From Notamacropus eugenii (lineage: Eukaryota; Chordata; Mammalia; Diprotodontia; Macropodidae), in assembly GCF_028372415.1 (NCBI RefSeq), contig NC_092878.1, forward strand, positions 25,611,403 to 25,675,402: a DNA stretch of 64,000 nucleotides, given 5' to 3'. The position numbers and the translations under genes are program-made. Numbering within the stretch: position 1 is the first letter of the stretch; each line of letters begins with the position of its first letter. Below the pieces are notes generated by a model that did not search any database, was not told where the DNA came from, and worked only from the letters and a program-made list of their open reading frames with translations. Positions 55,830 through 64,000 of this stretch are shown here, one piece after another.

Positions 55830-56480
55830 ACACTGGTCTGGAAGCATTTCCATTTCAAAAACTCTTGGGTGGAGGGTCTTGGACTGTCTCCATCGGGGTT
55901 CAAGGGAAGATGGTTGTCAAGGTGGTGGTGATGGCTTGACTTGCCTGGCACATGCTGCCTCCTGTCTCTCCTTGAGGGTGCCTCAGTCCTTCAGCTGGAC
56001 TGGCTTGCCTGCCCTGGGAGTATCTGTTGGTTGGCAGTTAGTGGGCCTGGCTGGCCCTTTTCCACATATGCTGCTTCCCCAGATGGTGAGGGTTAGGATG
56101 AAAGTTGGACCAATAGTTTGGAAGTTGCTGCTACTCCCAGGGATCTTTCAACTCTCTGCCTCTTGGTGACAGCTGGTCAGCAGTTGTTGCTGGTAGAAAT
56201 GAAAAAGGTGGGCCCCTTCTTAAAGATTTCTACCATTAGAAATGACTGTGAGGTTTGGGCTGAAAGCAGGTCTCATGGTTTCAGGAACACTGCTATTCCA
56301 AAGCTCTTGGGCTACCTCTATCAGGGGCAGAGGGGAAATGGTGGTCACAGTGGCAGCAGTAGTAGTGGTGATGGTGGTGGCAGTGTTTTTATTTTCCTGG
56401 GACATGCTGCTTCCCATCAGTAGGATGACATTCTGCTTCAGCTAGGCTGATTTACCTACCTGGTAGATAGTAGTTAGTTG
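55830..56480. repeat. degenerate GC-richer long tandem repeat
   Basis: Segment 1 (about 55835-56045) and segment 2 (about 56265-56480) share, in order, 'aaNctcttggg', a GGTGGTGGTGATGG-like run, 'cNtgggacatgctgcNtcc' and 'gtagttagttggg'-like ends; a partial third unit ('acatatgctgcttcccca') is at about 56063. No known family recognised. Long open frames arise from the repeat and show no homology. Confidence 0.55.
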
Positions 56481-56499
56481 GGATGTTTGTGTTTCTAGA

Positions 56500-56640
56500 T
56501 TTGCAGATATAGATATGTATATTGTGTATGTATACATGTATGTGTGTATACATATGTATATATGTAATATGTATGCATGCATTGTATGTATGTATCTACA
56601 TATCTACACAACTATGTACATAGGCAGGTAGGCAGATATA
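56500..56640. repeat. degenerate (TATG)n tract
   Basis: Mixed TATG/TACA/TAGA units. Confidence 0.85.
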
Positions 56641-57509
56641 AAGATATAATGAATTGCTATAATTCCAAATATATGGTGATACTTCTCAGCTCTAACATAT
56701 CTTAAAACTCTAGCAGAATGTCATTGAGTTCATTCTACCAAAAGTATTTAACCAAAAATCTAATTTATTTTTAAACTATTGATTTTTATACAGCCTGGAT
56801 AAAATGTGTAGGTTGGGCAGTCACTGGGTATCAATTCAGTCCAAGACAAATGCCAACCTATGGACATCCCTATTTACCCAAGGTCCATAGGACCGCATGG
56901 GTGATCTGGGGTCAATCTGGACTACATGACCCCAATATCAATACCTCCCCACATGCAACTTCCAGGAGAAACCCAGATTATACCAGCTTCACTTACTTTG
57001 TGAAATCAATAGCTGCACTCCAAAGTCAGTTTTTAAGAGTTGGGCTACACCAAAAACTATACTAGATACATAATAGAAACTAGTTAATTGATCATTAACA
57101 CCTATTAGTACATTAATATACAAGCAAAGATCTGCCTGAGAAAGGTGTATCAAGCCTCTTAATATGTCTTCTACAGATCTACTTCTATCTTTAGAGGGAA
57201 TATGAGTTCAGAGATATTAGATGTGTTAGTAGAAGCCTGCTGCGGAAAAACAGGGGCGAGAGGGGTAGTGGCAAGGGAGACAGTGCTGTACTCAGCTGAA
57301 AGTCAACTGCTATATCTCTCCTTGGAATTTTGGAAGAATTTTTTGACCCAGGAAAGCAATTTTTACTTCTTCTGTGGTTTCATCTCCAATCCCCTTATTT
57401 AATCTCTCCTCTAGTCACCCAAGTGCTCTATTGGACTAAGAGCAACAGCTGTTGAATTATTCTTAAAATACGGCTCTGTCATTTATGTGATAACACTGGA
57501 AAGAGCCAA
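56641..57509. other. intronic sequence without recognised features
   Basis: Nothing assigned. Confidence 0.5.
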
Positions 57510-57762
57510 TCAGTAGTCAACAAGCATTTATTAAGTCACACTTTGCTCAGTGCTTTGAATACCCTGACCTTGGGGTCAGAAGAGATGAATCTAAGTCACA
57601 GCTTTGCCACTTACTGTGTGGACATAAACATATCGCTTAGCCCATCTAAACCTCCATTTTCGTATAAGCAAAATGAGGCTAATGATGTTTGGGATGATCC
57701 AATGAGATGATGTGTGGGAAAGCCTTTGTAAGCCCCAAGTGCTAGATACTCTTGTGAATGAC
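57510..57762 (+). mobile_element. MIR-like SINE beside an L2 scrap
   Basis: 57515-57535 is a reversed L2 end ('caacaagcatttattaagt'). From about 57555 a plus-strand SINE follows: 'ttggggtcagaagagatgaa', 'agctttgccacttactgtgt', 'tgatccaatgagatgatgtg'. Confidence 0.65.
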
Positions 57763-58374
57763 ATGGATGTGCTATCCATTTTTCTCCCCCTGGTGGAAAG
57801 GAGGATTAGCTGAGTGTTTACAGAGTTCCCATTAGTTATTCCCATTTCCTGCTTTCACAACTACCCACACCATTGCTGATGTAAGTAGATGTATAATGCT
57901 GAAACGATCGAGACCCAAAGAATTTCATCTTATAGTTTTTCTATACAATTAATAAAGTGATATCCTACAGGAATTACTTTACCTAATACACTCAGACATC
58001 CCCTAAAAATGACAACTTTGATCCTTTGCCCAAAATCCATATTCCTTAGAATCTTTCTCAATAAAAGTTATCATCACCTACATTCTATTCCCACCCTGAA
58101 GAAATATTTAGATCCCTCTAGAATCATAACTAGGACATGATAACTGGAGCTTTGTCCCAGGGTGCTGATGGGGGAGGGAGTGGCATTTTCTTGCAGGAAG
58201 GCATGTTGTTTTTCTTCAGTGGTACAAAGACTGTTGCTTCTATGTCTCATGCTTCTCAGAGCAACCCTGCTTCCTCATCTGGCCCTGAACTGTCACCCCC
58301 AGGGTACAGTCCCTATGGTATTCCTTCTCCCCAGGCTTGCCTTTACTTTAGAGGGATTGATAGATTATCTCTTT
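57763..58374. other. intronic sequence, possible relic of the 55.8-kb repeat
   Basis: 58137-58340 is GC-richer and has 'tttcttgcaggaaggcatgt' and 'ccccagg' motifs loosely like the repeat at 55.8-56.5 kb. The link is weak. Confidence 0.35.
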
Positions 58375-58695
58375 TTTTGGTGTGTTTGTCCTTCATTGCT
58401 GAAGAAGACCATGCCACCAGAGAAATAATGACATGATTTGCACTTGACTTTGTTTTGAGTGAGGGAGGGCTGTGCAGGTCACCAGCCTCACTTCTCCTCC
58501 ACAGCCATCTGAATCCAGTGACCAGATATTCATCAGGATGACTAGGGATGACCCAGGATGAGGCAATTGGGGTTAAGTGACTTGCCCAAGGTCACACAGC
58601 TAGTTGAGTGTCAAGTGTCTGAGGTAAGATTTGAACTCAGGTCCTCCTGACACCTGCACTGGTGCTCTATCCACTGCACCACCTAGCTGTCCCAT
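58375..58695 (-). mobile_element. RTE-tailed tRNA SINE (RTESINE-like)
   Basis: tRNA head on the right ('ctctatccactgcaccacct', 'gatttgaactcaggtcctcc'), then 'caattggggttaagtgactt', and on the left an RTE-like tail ('tgtttgtccttcattgctga', 'agaagaccatgccaccagag'). Near full length. Confidence 0.75.
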
Positions 58696-59857
58696 CTCTT
58701 TTTGGTAGAAATGAATGTACAAGTCAACCTGTCCTCTGTGTTGTCACTCTTTCTGCCTCATCACCAAGTTTAACTTGTCCAGGTGATGAAACTCCTAGTT
58801 ATCACCCTGAGATTCTATACCCAGTGAGAAATGTTTCTAAAGAAACTATGAGAGAAAAAATTCTTTACCCAGGGAAAGAAAGCCCCCATCTATCTCCCTT
58901 AGTTTGCTACCCTTTTGTAGAACTCCTCTGATAAGGAGGATATCCTATCTTTAACATCCTAAAAGGCACCAAAACATAAACTTTTAATAATATCCCATGT
59001 AATGTTCCCAGATCCATTCAAATTCTCCTTTAGTCTCTTCTCTTGTTAAATAAGACCCAGTAACACACCAGATATAATTTCTCCAATTTATGCTTCCCAG
59101 ATACTACTATAACTCTAGTTATAACTTCAGTTATAACCATAGCTTCAGGACTCTGAAATTATAACCCTAACTTCAGTGCCCTGAAATGGTACCAGAACGA
59201 GGGAAAGTGTTCAATCCACAGATCAAGTGCCCTCTCAGACCTATGACCTGAGTATGACAGGTTCAGTAGCAATAGAAGATATGTCTTACTAGGGGTAATA
59301 GTGCTAGTGGATGAGATCACTGCTCTCTATGGGACCCCATTCCTAGGACTCAGGGAGTCACTTGGTCAGAGGCAACCAGCTCCTAATAGAATCAATCTTG
59401 CATCTCTGAAGTCTAATGGTGGAATATTTCTGTGTTAATTTAAATACTGGGTCTAGCTTTCCCCGTCTCCTTTCTCCTAAAACTGAGGCAGAAGCTGGGT
59501 TGCTCTGAAGCGTGAATTTCAGAACTCCTGAGCTTTCTTAACCTTAAGTAAGATGCTGAGTTTTAATTGGGATATACATAGTTACTAAACTAGCAGTGGT
59601 AAAGAGGAACAATTCATTCTGACCTTACAAACGAAAGGGCTGTCCATCAGCCTAGAGCACTTTGGTATTTTAAAACTGGCTAATGGGAAGTTCATCTAAT
59701 AAAACCCAGTATGACTAAAAACTTAAAGGCACAGCAAGGCCAGAGATCCTTGCCCCAATATTTAATTAAAAAAATTTTTCACTCTGTATCTATAGCACCC
59801 CCCAAAAAACAACAATCCTAGACATCAAAGATCAGCTGAACAACTGTTTAAACTTCA
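58696..59857. other. intronic sequence with a small tandem repeat
   Basis: No interspersed repeat recognised. Two 28-bp tandem units lie at 59133-59188. Confidence 0.5.
59133..59188. repeat. two tandem 28-bp units
   Basis: Each unit starts 'ataacc' and ends 'ctgaaat' with 'cttcag' in the middle; about three quarters identical. Further 'agttataac' steps precede them. Confidence 0.8.
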
Positions 59858-60066
59858 AGGCAAGTGTTCTTAACCGGGATCTGTGAGGTTTTTTCTTAAT
59901 AAATATTTGAATAACTATTTCAATATCGTTGAAATGCCTTTGTAATCCTACACATTTCATTTTATGCATTTAAAAACATTATTCTGAGAAAGAGTCCTTA
60001 GGCTCCACCAGATTGTCAAAGGGGCCTCATGACGCCCCCCCCCCCAAAATTAAGAACCTCTAGTTT
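59858..60066 (+). mobile_element. hAT-like non-autonomous DNA transposon, full length
   Basis: Begins 'caagtgttcttaacc' and ends 'aattaagaacctctag', imperfect inverted termini. Body: 'tgtaatcctacacatttcat', 'ttatgcatttaaaaacatta', 'gagaaagagtccttaggctc'. Confidence 0.65.
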
Positions 60067-60959
60067 AAAGATTGCTGTTTATTTCTTAATTTTATCAATG
60101 TGGGAAATGCTGGAGTATTCTGTCTTTCCTTCTCCACAGCATTTTGAGGGATTGGAGAAATTGGTGTACTGGATAGATATCCATGCTAAAAATTTGGGAA
60201 CAGCAGAAAGTTGGTAGGGGAAAAAGGAGAGATGTTTGACTTATTAAAGATCATTGAAATGCCCAGAACTGGAAGGCAGATGATGATAGGACATTAGCAG
60301 AGTTTGTTTTCTCAGCTCCATAGGATGAGGACCTGGCATTTAATTGAGAACCTCTGGGAGCCTGTCTCTTTCTCTGTCTCCTCTTAGGCAACATTTGATT
60401 CTTGTCCATTAATATCAACTCCTGTTTTTCTTAGGAACACAAGTCAGTAAGCCTGCAGCCCTAGGTTGCCATAGCAACAGCAATGTCATGCACTAAAATG
60501 GTTTTCTTGGAACACAGACTTGCTCATTTTTTTCCTGAATTCGTATTTCAGTACATGAAGAATCAGTACTGTTGGCAGCCATGCTTTTCATCTCAGAGTG
60601 TTTTCTTTCTGAAATGTCATGCTGACTAAAGACCAGAAGAGAAGAGGAATTCCAGCTTTGGTCCTCAGTCTTAACTGCAATTGTTTCTTGAGCTGCCACC
60701 TGCCCCTAAACTGTCCTCTCGGTGAAGTCCTATGAACATGTAATCAGCTTTAGCCTGGAGTGCCCTGGTACATCCCAAAGGAGAGGATCTTGAAAGGCCT
60801 AAATTTTCTGTGGTTCTGGTTCCTCCAATGCTTCTTGCTTATGGAATCAGAAAAATATATATATATATATAGTGATATTGATCAGTCTTAGACAATACAG
60901 GGTGATCTAGGAAAAGATAGAATGAAAGAACAAAATGCTAGTGATATTCCCCAAGTACA
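60067..60959. other. intronic sequence without recognised features
   Basis: A short (AT)n run at 60857-60872. No gene or repeat assigned. Confidence 0.5.
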
Positions 60960-61062
60960 AGGCAAATTCCTTGAGGACTGAGATGATTTTTTATTTTGTC
61001 TTTATCCTCAGTGCCTAGCACAATGCCTTGAATACAGTAGGTGCTGCTTATTGGATAGGATT
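60960..61062 (+). mobile_element. L2-type 3' end
   Basis: 'attccttgaggactgagatg', 'tttatcctcagtgcctagca', 'aatacagtaggtgctgctta'. Confidence 0.75.
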
Positions 61063-61254
61063 GAACATAGACCCTTCCAAAATCATCCTAGAGCTTTGGT
61101 TAATGCCATGAAGATCCAGGATTAGCACTGTATATCTGTGAGAGTAAATAATTTTCATTCATACTTCAGAGTACTAAAACATGTAGGAGAAAAGAATTTA
61201 TAAGCGCTCCAAGCTTAGGCCAATAGATTAGAGAGAGACATCAAGATATGATTT

Positions 61255-61474
61255 GTAGTTCTTCAGTCATTTCACCCCATTTGAGATTTTCTTGGGAAAG
61301 ATATTAGAGTGGTTTGTCATTTCCTTCTCTAGCTCATTTAACAGATGAGGAAGGTGAGGCAAAGAGGGTGAAGTGACTTGCCCAGGGTCACACAGCTAGT
61401 AAGTGTCTGAGACCAGATTTGAGCTCCCAAAGATGAGTGAGTCTTCCTGGCTCTCTATTTACTGCACCACCTAT
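61255..61474 (-). mobile_element. WSINE-like SINE, full length
   Basis: 'caccccatttgagattttct', 'agtggtttgtcatttccttc', 'gcccagggtcacacagctag', 'ttactgcaccacctatc'. Confidence 0.85.
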
Positions 61475-62139
61475 CAAGATATGGTACATCCCTACCTAAA
61501 TAAGAGGGAAAGTCAGAAATTATTCTTGAAGACCAGTTTGTGATATTGCCTGGGCAAATTCCATGCAAGTAAACTGGTCCATAGAAAGAACCTGAGTGAC
61601 CAATCAATGTAACTGACTAGATCGTGGTGCTTAATGGATTTAATCTCCAGATAGCCCTGTCAGTTTTGTTCTGTTTCCCAGGTCTAGGCAGCCATGCTAT
61701 TAAACTCCACCAGTCACCAGAGGCATTTAGCAAGCTCTGGATACAGGCTGGAAATACTTTCATTCTCCCAAGTTTCATTTCACATAATAGTAAACTGAGA
61801 TCATGCTATCCACAGGGTGATTCTCTGTTGGACCTCACAGAGAATTACACAGATCCCTGGTTTGGGAATCAAAGAACTTCTGAACGATATAGCTCCTGTA
61901 CTAGACAGTAGTCCACGATGCCAGCTTGTACTGAATCAGACCCAGGGTATTACCCTGAGTAAGGATCTGATCTAAGCTGCCCAAGACCAATTACCCCAAA
62001 CAGGTAACACTATCTAAGAACAAACTAGAACCTCTGGTGTAGCCAGGAGCCAGATTCAGTATTGGGATCCAGTACCAGGATCATCCCAGGACTGAGGCTT
62101 TTCTAAAGGCCACAACTCTGGGGACCCACAGACTTACAG
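61475..62139. other. intronic sequence without recognised features
   Basis: Nothing assigned. Confidence 0.5.
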
Positions 62140-62310
62140 AATGGTAAAAACTGGATGGCATCTCAGAGCACAAGACCTTTACTTCACTAATGAGGACACG
62201 TGGGCTCAAATATATTCAGTAACTTGCCCAAAGTCTCAATGAGCCAGTGGCACAGCTAGGACTAGAATCTGGACCTCTGACTCACAAATCAAGGGGCTTT
62301 CTCTTTCTAA
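62140..62310 (-). mobile_element. MIR-like CORE-SINE
   Basis: 'aactggatggcatctcagag', 'ttgcccaaagtctcaatgag', 'cagctaggactagaatctgg'. Confidence 0.65.
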
Positions 62311-62459
62311 ATAGAACAAGGAGAAATGAGCTGCAGCTTCATTTGCATATATGAAAGAATTTCTTATAAAGGTCACTATGTACTTAACTACTAAAAAAAA
62401 ATTTGATTTTCTTTTGTAGTTAAGACCTTAAAAAATAAAATATATCTCCCTAACCAAAG

Positions 62460-62850
62460 TCTATCAACCAACATGGATATATTAAGTCACTATTATGCAG
62501 TAGGCAACATGCTAGGAGCAAGTTGTTCAGTTACTTCCGTTTCATAAATCTCCATGACCCCATCTGGGATTTTCTTGGCAAAGATACTGTAATGCTTTGC
62601 CACTTCCTTCTTGGGCTCATTTTTACAGACAAGGAACTGAGGCAAACAGGGTTAAGTGACTTTCTCAGGGTCACACAACTAGTACGTGCCTAAGGCCAGA
62701 TTTGAACTTAGCAATATGAGTCTTCCTGACTCCCGGTCCTTTATCCTGGTGGTGCCACCTAGCTGCCCATAGAAGCTAAAATGAAAACACAAAAATGAAA
62801 TAATTCTTGCAATTAAGGAGCTTAAATTCCATTGGAGGAGACAATATGTA
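62460..62850 (-). mobile_element. L2 3' end, split by a SINE
   Basis: Left 62460-62520 ('tattaagtcactattatgca', 'ggcaacatgctaggagc'); right 62771-62850 ('attcttgcaattaaggagct', 'taaattccattggaggagac'). Confidence 0.7.
62523..62770 (-). mobile_element. WSINE-like SINE nested in L2
   Basis: 'gttgttcagttacttccgtt', 'ccccatctgggattttcttg', 'gaggcaaacagggttaagtg', 'gtgccacctagctgccc'. Confidence 0.88.
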
Positions 62851-62890
62851 CACATAGTAAGCACTTAATAAATGCTTATTGACTAACATA
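62851..62890 (+). mobile_element. L2/MIR terminal tail scrap
   Basis: 'catagtaagcacttaataaa' and 'tgcttattgacta' in plus orientation, next to the minus-strand L2. Confidence 0.6.
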
Positions 62891-62984
62891 TAATTATACG
62901 TAAAAGTTATAAATACAGAGTGAAGTAAATGAACTCAATATCCTTCTCTCACTGATTCTAATACATATACATAACTGTCTCCCC

Positions 62985-63095
62985 TGGTAGCATGTAAGTT
63001 CATTGAAAGCAAAAACTAAATTTTTTGTCTTTGTATCTAGTGTAGGACTTGGCACATAATGGGTGCTTAATAAATGTGTATCCATTAATGGCTAC
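62985..63095 (+). mobile_element. L2-type 3' end
   Basis: 'gtagcatgtaagttcattga', 'ctttgtatctagtgtaggac', 'gggtgcttaataaatgtgta'. Confidence 0.75.
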
Positions 63096-63681
63096 TGACC
63101 TCCTTTCACTAGCACCAGTTCTATTACAGAGATGATTAAAACTGGCTGTTTGCCCAGTTCCATCGCTCAAGCCTACATTAGGAGAAAAGCTACACAATAA
63201 TTTAACTGAACAAATCCAGCCCTTTACAGGTAGGGATACGTACAGCAGGAAGAAATTCAGCTAGTTCAAATTTGAATAAACTTAGGTCACTGTGACCTGA
63301 TGGAGCTCTTACTTCTGGCAAATGAACAGGCTTAAGCTGGCTAAGCATCAGGGTTTTCTTGGCAACGTAATAGTTGCTCCAACTGGTATCCTGTGGGCAA
63401 GCCAAGGCAGAAAAACAGACCCTGTTATTTGCATCCTCCATCACAGCAATAACAACTTGGATTTCTATGGATCAAAGCACTTCATATATTATTCTCTTCA
63501 TTCTTTTCAATCTTTGTAAACAGAAAAGAATCAAGGATTAACAACTCAAGCCTGCACGGAGAGAAGTTAAGTGATTTGGGTCATACTCCAAATTACAGAG
63601 GAGGACTCCCAGTTCTTTCTCCCATACTCAACCATCCCCATTATCAGTATTTTTGAATCTCATCTGAAAAGGAGGGAGGAG
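63096..63681. other. intronic sequence, weak SINE traces
   Basis: 63445-63600 may be a decayed reversed Mar1 SINE. No exon seen. Confidence 0.45.
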
Positions 63682-63862
63682 GCACATGGTATCATGGAAA
63701 ATATAAAGAACACCAAGGTTCCAGTCCCTGCCCCTGTCATAGACCCCCTGGGTCACCTTGGATAGATTACATCACCACTCTGGGGCTCAGTTTCTCTACC
63801 ATAAAATGAGTAGATTGGATTGGATATCTTAAATCCCCTTCAAATTCTAAAATCCTGCCATC
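63682..63862 (+). mobile_element. CR1-tailed CORE-SINE
   Basis: 'cacatggtatcatggaaaat', 'ctggggctcagtttctctac', 'agattggattggatatctta', 'ttcaaattctaaaatcctgc'. Confidence 0.7.
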
Positions 63863-63904
63863 TGTTTCCTATATAATTAAATGAAGTAACACCATTTAAC
63901 CCAA

Positions 63905-63945
63905 GTGGCATGATGACAATGATGACAACGACGATGATGATAATC
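63905..63945. repeat. degenerate (GAT)n tract
   Basis: GATGACAATGATGACAACGA-type units with several interruptions. Confidence 0.8.
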
Positions 63946-64000
63946 CAACTTTATATTAGCACTCTAAATCTGACAAAGCACTTTCCTTACAACAACTCAG

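Larger units (their letters stand above)
7500..64000 (-). other. GPR176: GPR176 first intron (partial)
   Basis: No exon encoding the GPR176 N-terminus was found upstream of 7497 on the minus strand, and no other gene with intact exons was recognised. Human GPR176 is known for a very long first intron, so the rest of the window is inferred to be intronic. An unrecognised nested noncoding transcript cannot be excluded. Confidence 0.75.

Noticed and set aside
55445-55939. 164-codon plus-strand ORF
   Set aside because: It begins in a reversed L2 terminus and runs into a degenerate tandem repeat. No domain or homologue recognised.
514-62770. tRNA-like A and B boxes at many sites
   Set aside because: They are SINE heads joined to SINE cores, not tRNA genes with a full cloverleaf.

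Overview
The window is vertebrate, and its repeats say marsupial. It carries many copies of tRNA-headed marsupial SINEs (WSINE-like, Mar1/MIR-like and an A-tailed SINE1-like form), half-LINE-1 (HAL1) and marsupial-type L1 sequence, RTE-clade LINE and RTE-tailed SINE pieces, and old L2 and CR1/L3 LINEs. Base composition is AT-rich with very few CpG islands. Family names for repeats are from memory of their consensus sequences, not from a search.

The only protein-coding gene supported is GPR176, an orphan class A GPCR, on the minus strand. Its last coding exon (1706-2828) and the exon before it (7245-7497) are intact, join in frame across a 4.4-kb intron with canonical splice sites, and give the same 458-residue span as human GPR176 from the end of TM1 to the C-terminus. 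The first coding exon (N-terminus and start of TM1) is not in the window. From 7498 to 64000 the sequence is therefore best read as part of the long first intron. Bases 1-1705 are 3' UTR and/or downstream flank.

The intron is a layered record of retrotransposition. Main blocks are: an L2 and a CR1/L3 back to back (13.2-14.6 kb); a candidate LTR (15.69-16.36 kb); a 5'-truncated L1 with target-site duplications (17.46-18.45 kb); an L2 split by a CpG-rich solo LTR with a perfect 6-bp target duplication (21.6-23.2 kb); an internally shortened L1 with 5' and 3' regions (23.4-26.5 kb); a HAL1 inserted into a hAT-like transposon (28.6-30.25 kb); CR1/L3, L2 and SINE mosaics (30.3-39.6 kb); RTE fragments (47.4-48.25 and 52.1-52.4 kb); and a degenerate GC-richer repeat block (55.8-56.5 kb).

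The most unusual structure is a pair of direct ~1.15-kb copies at 45.79-46.98 kb and 50.96-52.10 kb, about 5.2 kb apart, that match no repeat family I recognise. They are either a local segmental duplication or two copies of an unnamed element. I found no RNA gene, CRISPR array, operon or novel multi-gene system; nothing in the window suggests one.
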